Shown: piece after piece, positions 8,025 to 15,045 of the stretch
Layout of the letters: each line of letters begins with the position of its first letter
Numbering within the stretch: position 1 is the first letter of the stretch
NCBI RefSeq assembly: GCF_001598455.1
Contig: NZ_BCYZ01000046.1
Coordinates: 1 to 36,374 of the forward strand
DNA length: 36,374 nucleotides
Direction: 5' to 3'
From: Sphingomonas pruni NBRC 15498
GTDB lineage: Bacteria > Pseudomonadota > Alphaproteobacteria > Sphingomonadales > Sphingomonadaceae
The notes under the pieces: generated by a model
What the model was told of the DNA's origin: nothing
The model's database searches: none
The model's input: only the letters and a program-made list of their open reading frames with translations
Made by a program: the position numbers and the translations under genes

Positions 8025-8666
8025 ATGCGTATTCTGATGCCGCTCTATCAGGGCTTCGACCTGCTCGACGTGTGTGGGCCGTCGGAGATGTTCTCCTGGG
8101 CCGGGTACACGGTCGACCTCGTCGCCGAAGTCCCGGGCAAGGTCGTCGCGAACAACGGCTTCGTGTTCGACGTGCCCAACGGCCTTCCTGCCCAGGCCAT
8201 TCCCTATGATGCGCTGTGGATACCGGGCGGCAGCCCGGACCAGCTGTCGCGGATCATCCACGATCCGGCACGCGACCTGCTCGATTTCCTCGACAAGCAG
8301 GCGGCGCAAAGCAGCTGGGTGTGTTCGGTGTGCGAAGGCGCTTTGCTGGCGGCGGCGGCCGGGCTGCTCCACGGATACAACGCGACCACGCATTGGGCGT
8401 TCATCCCGTATCTGATGCAGAATTATCCCGATGTGACAGTCGCCGACGGGCATCCGCGCTTCGTGGTCGATCGCAACCGGCTGACCGGCGGCGGGATATC
8501 GTCGGGGCTCGACGAGGCGCTCAAGCTGATCGAATTGCTGAGCGGTACCGCCGCCGCGCAGGGCGTGCAGCAGACGACGCAATATTATCCCGATCCGCCA
8601 GTTACGAGCGCGATCCCCAACACGATCACCTCCCCGATGCCGCCTTATCCCCCAGCGGCGGCATGA
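8025..8666 (+). CDS. DJ-1/PfpI family protein (isonitrile-hydratase-like)
   Basis: A 213-residue class I glutamine-amidotransferase-like fold protein. The nucleophile elbow is SVCEGALL with Cys103. Further family motifs are FDLLDVCGPSEMF near the N-terminus, DALWIPGG (62-69), ATTHW (120-124) and GGGISSGLDEAL. The C-terminal QYYPDPP resembles isonitrile hydratases and AraC-type N-terminal domains, but no AraC domain is present. It follows the tyrosinase by 19 nt and is surely co-transcribed. Members act as hydratases, deglycases or redox-sensing proteins. Quinone or aldehyde detoxification next to a quinone-forming enzyme is attractive but unproven. Confidence 0.87.
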   Translation: MRILMPLYQGFDLLDVCGPSEMFSWAGYTVDLVAEVPGKVVANNGFVFDVPNGLPAQAIPYDALWIPGGSPDQLSRIIHDPARDLLDFLDKQAAQSSWVCSVCEGALLAAAAGLLHGYNATTHWAFIPYLMQNYPDVTVADGHPRFVVDRNRLTGGGISSGLDEALKLIELLSGTAAAQGVQQTTQYYPDPPVTSAIPNTITSPMPPYPPAAA

Positions 8667-8671
8667 AGCGG

Positions 8672-8705
8672 TCGGGCAAGACCGGCGTCAGTCGGTCTTG
8701 CCCGA
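8672..8705. terminator. Bidirectional hairpin between convergent genes
   Basis: Perfect 13-bp inverted repeat TCGGGCAAGACCG (8672-8684) and CGGTCTTGCCCGA (8693-8705) with an 8-nt loop. It lies 5 nt after the stop of the DJ-1/PfpI gene and covers the last codons of the opposing secreted-protein gene. There is no U-run. Confidence 0.65.
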
Positions 8706-9197
8706 TTGCCAGGCGTCGATCGCACCCTTGTACTGACTCGACCCTTTCAGCCGCGCCATGTAGCTGATCGGCCGTTTCGACGAGAGTGGAATGAAGTCGA
8801 AACCACTGAGCGAACCGCGCGCGCCGCAATAGCTCTGACAGCTGCCGTCGCCATCATCGAGCAGCAGGCTCTTGCCCTTGGTCGTGATTGTCAGGCGACA
8901 GGTCGGGCCGCCATCATAGCTCGCCTGCTTTTCGCGATAGACCAGTTTGTTGCCGACCGCCTTGGCGACTCCCGCGATCGAGCAGCTATGGCCGTTGTAG
9001 AAGGCCAGTTCGGCGCGGAAATAAGCGTGGGCGGCGTCGACGGGCACGATCTCGACGACATCGTCGGACCAGAATTTCGATCCGTCGACCATCCCGTTCT
9101 GGAAATGCTTCGAATAGCGACCGGCCAGCGAGGTGACGGGAGAGGCGGGGGCGGCGGCTATCGCTGCCAGGCCCAACAGGATGATCGCTTTCCTCAC
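8688..9197 (-). CDS. Secreted protein of unknown function
   Basis: A 169-residue protein read from GTG 9197, which has the SD GGGGAGAG. The N-terminus VRKAIILLGLAAIAAAPASPV is a clear signal peptide. The mature protein has Cys residues in GHSCSIAG, GPTCRLT and DGSCQSYCGARGS that could form two disulfides, so it is probably periplasmic. The sequence FYNGHSCSIAGVAKAVGNKLVY and the TTKGKSLLLDDGDGSC block suggest a small beta-barrel of the lysozyme-inhibitor/META kind, but I cannot confirm a family. It lies 29 nt after accC on the same strand and is likely the last gene of the aroQ-accBC transcript. Confidence 0.75.
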   Translation of the reverse strand: MRKAIILLGLAAIAAAPASPVTSLAGRYSKHFQNGMVDGSKFWSDDVVEIVPVDAAHAYFRAELAFYNGHSCSIAGVAKAVGNKLVYREKQASYDGGPTCRLTITTKGKSLLLDDGDGSCQSYCGARGSLSGFDFIPLSSKRPISYMARLKGSSQYKGAIDAWQSGKTD

Positions 9198-9226
9198 GCC
9201 GCTCTCCCCTTGTTCAACCGGCCCGC

Positions 9227-10579
9227 TCAGGCCTCCTGCTTGTCGAGCCACTCCTCGAGCCACTTGATCGTGTACTGCCCCTGCAGGAATTCAGGATCCT
9301 CGATCAGCGCCTGGTGCAGCGGGATGGTGGTCTTCATCCCCTCGATCACGAATTCCTCGAGCGCGCGGCGCAGGCGGCGGATCGCGCCCTGGCGCGTGGT
9401 GCCATAGACGATCAGCTTGGCGATCATCGAATCGTAGTAAGGCGGCACGCGATAGCCGGCGTAGAGCCCGCTATCGACGCGAACATTCATCCCGCCGGGC
9501 GCATGATATTGCTTCACCAGGCCGGGCGACGGCGCGAAGGTGCGCGGATCCTCGGCGTTGATGCGGCATTCGATGGCGTGGCCGCGGAACTGCACGTCTT
9601 CCTGGCGAAGCGTCAGGCCATGGCCTTCCGCCACGCGGATCTGCTCGCGGACCAGGTCGAGGCCGGTGATCGCCTCGGTCACCGGATGCTCGACCTGAAG
9701 GCGGGTGTTCATCTCGATGAAGTAGAACTCGCCGTCTTCCCACAGGAATTCGATCGTCCCCGCGCCGCGATAGCCCATATCGGCCATCGCCTTGGCGACG
9801 ATCCCGCCCATCCGCTCGCGCTCTTCGGACGTGATGACCGGGGAGGGGGCTTCCTCCAGCACCTTCTGGTGGCGGCGCTGAAGTGAACAGTCGCGCTCGC
9901 CGAGATGGATGGCATTGCCATTGCCGTCGCCGAACACCTGGAACTCGATGTGGCGCGGATTGCCGAGATATTTTTCGAGATAGACCGTGGCATCGCCGAA
10001 CGCGGCCTTGGCCTCGCTGCCGGCCTGCTGCATCTGGGTTTCGAGTTCCTCGGGCGAGTTGACTACCTTCATGCCGCGCCCGCCGCCGCCCGATGCCGCC
10101 TTGATGATCACTGGATAGCCGGCCGCCTCGGCGATTGTCTTGGCCTCGCCGATATCGCTGATCGCGCCGTCCGAGCCGGGCACCAGCGGCAGGCCGAGCG
10201 CGCCGGCGGTGCGCTTGGCCTCGATCTTGTCGCCCATCGTGCGGATATGCTCGGGCTTGGGCCCGACGAAGATGATTCCGTGCGCCTCTACGATCTCGGC
10301 GAAACGGGCATTCTCGCTCAGGAAGCCATAGCCCGGATGGATCGCATCGGCATGGCTGATCTCGGCGGCCGAGATGATGTTGGGGATGTTGAGGTACGAT
10401 CCGGTCGCCGATGGCGGACCGATGCAGATCGCCTCGTCGGCCAGCCGTACGTGCATCGCATCGGCGTCCGCGGTCGAATGGACCGCGACCGTCTTGATCC
10501 CCATTTCGTGGCACGCGCGATGGATACGCAGCGCGATCTCGCCACGATTGGCGATCAGCAGTTTCTTGATCTCGGGCAT
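9227..10579 (-). CDS. accC: Acetyl-CoA carboxylase, biotin carboxylase subunit
   Basis: A 450-residue ATP-grasp enzyme that carboxylates biotin on AccB, the first half-reaction of malonyl-CoA synthesis. N-terminal domain: [15 protein letters not shown]. The ATP-grasp glycine loop [10 protein letters not shown] is at about 163-172. Later motifs are [33 protein letters not shown] and [16 protein letters not shown] (metal and biotin/bicarbonate residues). The length equals the usual 445-450. It starts 11 nt after accB, with no strong SD, so it is probably coupled to it. Confidence 0.97.
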   Translation of the reverse strand: MPEIKKLLIANRGEIALRIHRACHEMGIKTVAVHSTADADAMHVRLADEAICIGPPSATGSYLNIPNIISAAEISHADAIHPGYGFLSENARFAEIVEAHGIIFVGPKPEHIRTMGDKIEAKRTAGALGLPLVPGSDGAISDIGEAKTIAEAAGYPVIIKAASGGGGRGMKVVNSPEELETQMQQAGSEAKAAFGDATVYLEKYLGNPRHIEFQVFGDGNGNAIHLGERDCSLQRRHQKVLEEAPSPVITSEERERMGGIVAKAMADMGYRGAGTIEFLWEDGEFYFIEMNTRLQVEHPVTEAITGLDLVREQIRVAEGHGLTLRQEDVQFRGHAIECRINAEDPRTFAPSPGLVKQYHAPGGMNVRVDSGLYAGYRVPPYYDSMIAKLIVYGTTRQGAIRRLRRALEEFVIEGMKTTIPLHQALIEDPEFLQGQYTIKWLEEWLDKQEA

Positions 10580-10590
10580 ATTTTGTCGGC

Positions 10591-11079
10591 TTACTCGACG
10601 ACTACGAGCGCCTGGTCGAACTCGACCGGCTGGCCGTTCTCGATCAGGATCGCCGACACGGTGCCGGCGCTCGGCGCGGTGATCGGGTTCATCACCTTCA
10701 TCGCCTCGATTATCACCAGCGTATCGCCCGCGGCGACCTTCTGGCCGACCGCGATGAACGGTTTGGCTTCCGGATTCGCCGCCAGATAGACGGTGCCGAC
10801 CATAGGCGACTTGACCGCATTGGCGCTGCTCGCGGCAGGCGCGGGGTCTGCGACTGGCGCCGAAGCGACCGGCGCGGCGGCGGGAGCGGCGGCCGCTGGC
10901 GGTGCGGCATAACTAACCGGCGCCGCGGTGACCGAATGCACCTCGCGCGCGACGCGAATGCGCCGGTCGTTATCCTCGACCTCGATCTCGGTCAGGTTGG
11001 TTTCGTCGAGCAGAGTCGCGAGCTGGCGGACCAGCTCGACATCGACTCGCATGCCCCCATCATTCTTATTGTCTGCCAT
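10591..11079 (-). CDS. accB: Acetyl-CoA carboxylase biotin carboxyl carrier protein
   Basis: A 162-residue carrier. It has an N-terminal helix-strand segment ([27 protein letters not shown]), an Ala/Pro-rich flexible linker (about 52-88) and a C-terminal biotinyl domain. The biotinylation motif EAMKVMN carries Lys128. The protruding-thumb segment [15 protein letters not shown] is present as in bacterial BCCPs. The SD GAAGGG lies before ATG 11079. It sits between aroQ and accC, the common alphaproteobacterial order. Confidence 0.96.
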   Translation of the reverse strand: MADNKNDGGMRVDVELVRQLATLLDETNLTEIEVEDNDRRIRVAREVHSVTAAPVSYAAPPAAAAPAAAPVASAPVADPAPAASSANAVKSPMVGTVYLAANPEAKPFIAVGQKVAAGDTLVIIEAMKVMNPITAPSAGTVSAILIENGQPVEFDQALVVVE

Positions 11080-11127
11080 TCGACCCTTCTTCGCCCTATT
11101 GAGGCTGACTCAAAGGCGCGCCCTCTG

Positions 11128-11562
11128 TCAGAGTCGGGCGGCGGCTTCAAGCGCCAGCATATATGAAAGTGCACCGAACCCGGAAACGGTTCCGCGCGCG
11201 GCACGACCGACAAAGCTCTGGTGACGGAATTCCTCGCGCGCCAGCGGGTTGGACAAATGCACCTCGATCACCGGCACCTTGATGCCCTTGATCGCATCGT
11301 ACAGCGCGATGCTGGTGTGAGTCAGCGCGCCCGCATTGAGCAGGATGGCTTTTACGTCCGACCCCTGCGCCTCATGCATCCAGGTGATCAAATGCCCTTC
11401 GTGATTCGACTGGCGCATGTCGATCTCGAGATCGAGTTCGCGCGCGCGCTCTTCGAGTCTCTCGGCAATGTCGTCGAGCGTGTCGGCCCCATAGATTTCC
11501 GGCTCGCGCGTTCCGAGCAGGTTGAGGTTGGGGCCGTTCAGCACCAGGATCGTTTCGGTCAC
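11128..11562 (-). CDS. aroQ: Type II 3-dehydroquinate dehydratase
   Basis: A 144-residue dodecamer-forming dehydroquinase of the shikimate pathway. It begins [23 protein letters not shown], which holds the catalytic Tyr (residue 24) and the flexible lid Arg. It continues with [25 protein letters not shown] and [17 protein letters not shown]. Translation starts at GTG 11562 with AAAGGG/AAGG upstream; the longer reading upstream lacks family similarity. The gene is divergent from thiS across 54 nt and is the first gene of the aroQ-accB-accC unit. Confidence 0.95.
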   Translation of the reverse strand: MTETILVLNGPNLNLLGTREPEIYGADTLDDIAERLEERARELDLEIDMRQSNHEGHLITWMHEAQGSDVKAILLNAGALTHTSIALYDAIKGIKVPVIEVHLSNPLAREEFRHQSFVGRAARGTVSGFGALSYMLALEAAARL

Positions 11563-11576
11563 CCTTGCCCTTTCGG

Positions 11577-11606
11577 TTGTGGCGCTATCGGTCGCGTCCC
11601 TATATC
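11577..11606 (+). promoter_or_regulatory. Possible sigma70-like promoter of thiS
   Basis: TTGTGG (11577-11582) and TATATC (11601-11606) with an 18-nt spacer. If used, transcription would begin only about 5 nt before thiS, giving a nearly leaderless mRNA, in line with the absence of an SD. This is a weak consensus match. The short 54-nt gap to aroQ leaves no space for a TPP riboswitch. Confidence 0.35.
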
Positions 11607-11616
11607 GCGATTTGCC

Positions 11617-11844
11617 ATGAATACCATGCACACCGACGGAACCGTCTCGATCCACGTCAATGGCGAGCATCGCCGCGTCTTTGCCGGGCTGACGCTCGCA
11701 CAGCTTGCCGAGGAGCTCGGACTGGCGGCCGAGAAGGTGGCGGTCGAGCGCAATCTGGAAGTGGTGCCGCGGTCGACGCTTGGCCAGGTCCCGGTCGAGG
11801 ATGGGGACGAGATCGAGATCGTCCATTTCGTTGGGGGCGGTTGA
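11617..11844 (+). CDS. thiS: Sulfur carrier protein ThiS
   Basis: A 75-residue ubiquitin-fold carrier for sulfur in thiazole formation. It contains [27 protein letters not shown] and ends [12 protein letters not shown], with the terminal Gly-Gly that is adenylated and thiocarboxylated. A second ATG at 11626 would give the same core three residues shorter. No SD precedes either. It is followed by thiG after a repeat; ThiF, ThiC and ThiO are not in the window. Confidence 0.9.
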   Translation: MNTMHTDGTVSIHVNGEHRRVFAGLTLAQLAEELGLAAEKVAVERNLEVVPRSTLGQVPVEDGDEIEIVHFVGGG

Positions 11845-11852
11845 ACCTTCCA

Positions 11853-11933
11853 GTGCTCCTGCGAAAGCAGGAGCCTAGGGGTTATCTCGGGCCGCTGGTT
11901 GTTTGGCCCTGGGTTCCTGCTTTCGCAGGAACA
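11853..11933. repeat. Paired-hairpin intergenic repeat between thiS and thiG
   Basis: Two 20-nt hairpins in inverted orientation: GCTCCTGC-GAAA-GCAGGAGC (11855-11874) and GTTCCTGC-TTTC-GCAGGAAC (11913-11932). The reverse complement of the second matches the first at nearly all positions, so the unit is also one large imperfect palindrome. This is the layout of REP/BIME-type elements. It splits the thiS-thiG pair and could affect expression of the downstream half. Confidence 0.8.
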
Positions 11934-11953
11934 CGAAAGAACAGGACAGTATC

Positions 11954-12757
11954 ATGAACATCGCCACCCCCGTCACCTCCGCCGCCACCGAAGATACCTG
12001 GACCGTTGCCGGCAAGACCTTCCGCTCGCGGCTGATCGTCGGCACCGGCAAGTATAAGGATTTCGCCCAGAACGCCGCCGCGCTCGAGGCGTCGGGAGCG
12101 GAAATCGTCACCGTGGCGGTGCGCCGCGTCAATGTCAGCGACCCCAAGGCGCCGATGCTGACCGATTTCATCGATCCGAAAAAAGTCACCTATTTGCCCA
12201 ACACCGCCGGCTGCTTCACCGCGGAGGACGCGATCCGCACCTTGCGTCTGGCGCGAGAGGCCGGCGGTTGGGACCTGGTCAAGCTCGAGGTTTTGGGCGA
12301 GGCGCGCACGCTCTATCCCGATATGGTCGAGACGCTCCGGGCGACCGAGATCCTGGCCAAGGAAGGCTTCAAGCCGATGGTCTATTGCGTCGACGATCCG
12401 ATCGCGGCGAAGCGGCTGGAGGATGTCGGCGCGGTCGCGATCATGCCGTTGGGCGCGCCGATCGGCTCGGGCCTGGGGATCCAGAACCAGGTGACGATCC
12501 GCCTGATCGTCGAAGGCGCCAAGGTTCCCGTGCTGGTCGATGCCGGCGTCGGTACCGCGTCCGATTCGGCGGTGGCGATGGAGCTCGGCTGCGACGGCGT
12601 GCTGATGAACACCGCCATCGCGGAGGCCAAGGATCCGGTGATGATGGCGCGCGCGATGAAACTCGCGGTCGAGAGCGGGCGTTTGGCCTATCTCGCCGGG
12701 CGGATGGGCAAGCGTCGCTATGCCGACCCGTCCAGCCCGCTCGCCGGACTGATTTGA
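11954..12757 (+). CDS. thiG: Thiazole synthase ThiG
   Basis: A 267-residue TIM-barrel enzyme joining DXP, dehydroglycine and ThiS-thiocarboxylate to form the thiazole of thiamine. It contains [46 protein letters not shown], and [11 protein letters not shown], where Lys110 is the predicted Schiff-base lysine. The end has [36 protein letters not shown] 11954 is chosen; ORF upstream of it is repeat sequence. The SD (ACAGGACAG) is modest. Confidence 0.96.
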   Translation: MNIATPVTSAATEDTWTVAGKTFRSRLIVGTGKYKDFAQNAAALEASGAEIVTVAVRRVNVSDPKAPMLTDFIDPKKVTYLPNTAGCFTAEDAIRTLRLAREAGGWDLVKLEVLGEARTLYPDMVETLRATEILAKEGFKPMVYCVDDPIAAKRLEDVGAVAIMPLGAPIGSGLGIQNQVTIRLIVEGAKVPVLVDAGVGTASDSAVAMELGCDGVLMNTAIAEAKDPVMMARAMKLAVESGRLAYLAGRMGKRRYADPSSPLAGLI

Positions 12758-12771
12758 CCCAAGGAGGCTCG

Positions 12772-13569
12772 ATGCGCCGTTTCGTCCCGCTGATCCCGCT
12801 CGCGATCCTTGCCGGCTGTCACAAGCCCGCGCCAAAGGTCGACAATGCTCAGGCGCTGATCAACGAAAGCGCGCCGGTCGAGGAGCAAGCGCCGCAGCCG
12901 GTGACCTTGACGGCGCCCGACGGCGTTACGGTCTACGGCACCTATTACCCCGCGGCCAATGCGCGCGCGGTGATCCTGCTGTTCCATCAGGCCGGATCGT
13001 CGAAGGACGAATATACGACCATCGCGCCGCAGCTTCAGCGCGCCGGTTTTGCCGCGCTGGCGATCGACCAGCGCGTCGGCGGTAGCCTCTACGGCACCAA
13101 TCAGACGATGGCCGCCTACAAGGGCAAGACCGATTATCTCGGCGCGCTCCCCGATCTCGAAGCGGCTTTGGCCTGGGCCAAGGACAAGGCGCAGGGCCGG
13201 CCGATCCTGCTCTGGGGATCGAGCTACTCGGCAAGCCTGGTGTTCCTCGTCGCGGCGTCGAAATCGGCCGAAGGCAGCGTGAAGGGCGTGCTCGCTTTCT
13301 CGCCGGGCGAATATTTCGAAGACAAGACGATGGTCGAGAAGGCCGCGGCCAACCTGACCCTTCCGGTCTTCGTCACCTCGGCGAATACGCTCCAGGAGGA
13401 GCAGGAGGCCAAGGCGATCCTGTCGGCGACCCAGAGCACCGACCGCCAGCAATTCATCCCCAAAGCGGGCGTGCACGGATCGTCGACATTGATCGCCGCC
13501 AAGAATCCGGGCGGCGCCGACGATAACTGGCAAGCAGTGCTCGCCTTCCTGAAACGCGTCGCGCCTTAG
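12772..13569 (+). CDS. Lipoprotein alpha/beta hydrolase (dienelactone-hydrolase-like)
   Basis: A 265-residue protein with a lipoprotein signal (MRRFVPLIPLAILAGC; lipobox LAGC, Cys16), so it is predicted to be membrane-anchored in the periplasm. The alpha/beta hydrolase core starts at LTAPDGVTVYGTYYP. The nucleophile elbow is WGSSYSASL (Ser151) and the likely catalytic His is His235 in GVHGSST. HQAGSS (72-77) may form the oxyanion hole. Substrates of such esterase-like lipoproteins are unknown. The perfect SD AAGGAGG (12761-12767) is 14 nt after the thiG stop, so it may share that transcript. Confidence 0.85.
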   Translation: MRRFVPLIPLAILAGCHKPAPKVDNAQALINESAPVEEQAPQPVTLTAPDGVTVYGTYYPAANARAVILLFHQAGSSKDEYTTIAPQLQRAGFAALAIDQRVGGSLYGTNQTMAAYKGKTDYLGALPDLEAALAWAKDKAQGRPILLWGSSYSASLVFLVAASKSAEGSVKGVLAFSPGEYFEDKTMVEKAAANLTLPVFVTSANTLQEEQEAKAILSATQSTDRQQFIPKAGVHGSSTLIAAKNPGGADDNWQAVLAFLKRVAP

Positions 13570-13575
13570 CTCCCA

Positions 13576-13600
13576 GGAACCGCCGCGCCGTCAAACCGTT
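13576..13600 (+). promoter_or_regulatory. Putative EcfG (general stress) promoter of csbD
   Basis: GGAAC (13576-13580) and CGTT (13597-13600) with a 16-nt spacer, a perfect match to the alphaproteobacterial EcfG consensus. It lies directly upstream of a CsbD-family gene, a family often under general-stress control. The predicted start leaves a leader of about 55 nt. Confidence 0.82.
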
Positions 13601-13661
13601 CTATTTCCGTAATTTCAACGCGCCGGCACCCCCGCCGTCGCGAACCGAAAGGAACGACCCG

Positions 13662-13865
13662 ATGGGTGAGCTGACCGACAAGATCAAAGGGAATGTCAAC
13701 GAGGCGGTGGGCAAGGTGAAGCAGGCGATGGCCGGCGACGCCGACGATCCCAACCGGACCCGCAAGGACGACGAATTGGCAGCCGAAGGCGCCGGCCAGG
13801 AGCTGAAAGGCAAAGGCCAACAGTTCATCGGCAAGGTGAAGGGCGCGCTGGGCGACGACATCTAG
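13662..13865 (+). CDS. CsbD family stress-response protein
   Basis: A 67-residue hydrophilic protein with the CsbD signature: MGELTDKIKGNVNEAVGKVKQ, a middle acidic stretch, then GAGQELKGKGQQFIGKVKGALGD. The SD AAAGGAACG is 8 nt before the ATG. Small CsbD proteins are strongly stress-induced in many bacteria, yet their molecular role is unknown. A dedicated EcfG-type promoter and a strong intrinsic terminator make it a single-gene stress transcript. Confidence 0.92.
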   Translation: MGELTDKIKGNVNEAVGKVKQAMAGDADDPNRTRKDDELAAEGAGQELKGKGQQFIGKVKGALGDDI

Positions 13866-13893
13866 CCGTCGTCGATCGAGATTTTACCAAACG

Positions 13894-13922
13894 GGGCCGT
13901 GCCGGCAGGCGCGGCCCTTTTT
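13894..13922 (+). terminator. Rho-independent terminator of csbD
   Basis: GGGCCGTGCC (13894-13903), loop GGCA, GGCGCGGCCC (13908-13917), then TTTTT (13918-13922). The 10-bp stem has one T-G wobble. It lies 28 nt after the csbD stop. Confidence 0.9.
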
Positions 13923-13997
13923 GCTGCCACTTGCTCTGGCCGAAAGCATAGGCCGCAGTAATAAATGGACCGGACAGCAATATGGTGGCGACCCCGA

Positions 13998-15020
13998 TTA
14001 CCGGCGATGCCGGCGGGCAAGATCATGGATGCCGGTCGCGAGGCCGACGAGCGCGTGCAACGTGAATATCAGGCCGGCGACCGTGGCCAGCGCGCCCACA
14101 ACTATAGCGTCGCTGCCCAGTAGCGCTAATGCGCCGCCGGCCAACAATGCGTCCTTGCCGGGGATGAGCGGGACCCGAGACAACATCATGCGCATCGTGC
14201 CCAGGACCAGCAACATTCCCAGGGTCGCGCCGGGGATCAGCATCGCCCACAACAGCGCGTTGAGCACCAGCATGACGGCGATCCGCACCATGTTACCAAG
14301 AAAAATTCCCGCGAGCGCCGGCCGCGACAGCGAAAATTTGAAAAACGCCTGCCGCGCCGCGAAAATGCCCAGCGAACTCACGACGATGACGAGCGTCGCC
14401 AATACCGCGCCGTGCAGCAACGGCCCGCTAGCCACGCGGCTGAGCGTCGGATAGGCCATCGCCATCAGGATCAACGTACCCAGATTGCCGGCCAGCGCAG
14501 ACAGGATCGACATGTCACGCAGCGTCGCGAACGTTGCCTCCTGCGTCGGCATCGCACCCCGCGCCCAGCAATAGAATTGCGCGTCGCCCGAATAGCCGAG
14601 CACCAGTTCGTTCGCGACCTGCTTGCGCAGAAGCGGCAGGAGGCCCGTTATCGGCAGCTTCCAGAGGCGCCGCAGGATTACCCAGTCCAACATCGGCGAG
14701 AGCAGGTAAACCGCCGCCAGCAGTGCCCAGAATCCGGGCGTCTTCGGAAGGTTGGCGAACAGGGTTCCGATATCCAGCCGCCCGAACGCCGCGGCGACGC
14801 ATGCCAGGATGCCGAACGACACCGCCAGACCGACAAGGGCGCTCGCGCGATCTCGTACCTTGGGCCGGTGCAATAGCTCGGTCAGGTCCTGGATGTTTGA
14901 TAGGCTGGAAGCGTTGGCGGCTACGGGGAGCGAGGTCGATGGCAATGGGCGGCCTTTGTCGATCGAGCCACCGCGATGGCGGCTGTTGGTCTCGATGCAA
15001 CGACGCCGCCAGGCCGCCAT
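13998..15020 (-). CDS. Integral membrane protein, LPG-synthase-TM/UPF0104-like
   Basis: A 340-residue protein. A polar N-terminal stretch of about 60 residues precedes roughly eight hydrophobic segments. LVGLAVSFGILACVAAAF, ALLAAVYLLSPMLDWVILRRLW and ANELVLGYSGDAQFYCWARG resemble the lysylphosphatidylglycerol synthase transmembrane/UPF0104 superfamily, whose known members move lipids or help modify them. The later loop PLIPGKDALLAGGALALLG is also in that style. No aminoacyl-transferase domain is attached. The start at 15020 is weakly supported; one inside the polar leader is possible. It lies 25 nt after the TonB receptor on the same strand. Confidence 0.68.
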   Translation of the reverse strand: MAAWRRRCIETNSRHRGGSIDKGRPLPSTSLPVAANASSLSNIQDLTELLHRPKVRDRASALVGLAVSFGILACVAAAFGRLDIGTLFANLPKTPGFWALLAAVYLLSPMLDWVILRRLWKLPITGLLPLLRKQVANELVLGYSGDAQFYCWARGAMPTQEATFATLRDMSILSALAGNLGTLILMAMAYPTLSRVASGPLLHGAVLATLVIVVSSLGIFAARQAFFKFSLSRPALAGIFLGNMVRIAVMLVLNALLWAMLIPGATLGMLLVLGTMRMMLSRVPLIPGKDALLAGGALALLGSDAIVVGALATVAGLIFTLHALVGLATGIHDLARRHRR

Positions 15021-15045
15021 ACCTCAGCCGGCACCGCCGAAATGA

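Noticed and set aside
11563..11616. TPP riboswitch upstream of thiS
   Set aside because: Only 54 nt separate aroQ and thiS; no CTGAGA or other conserved TPP aptamer elements are present.
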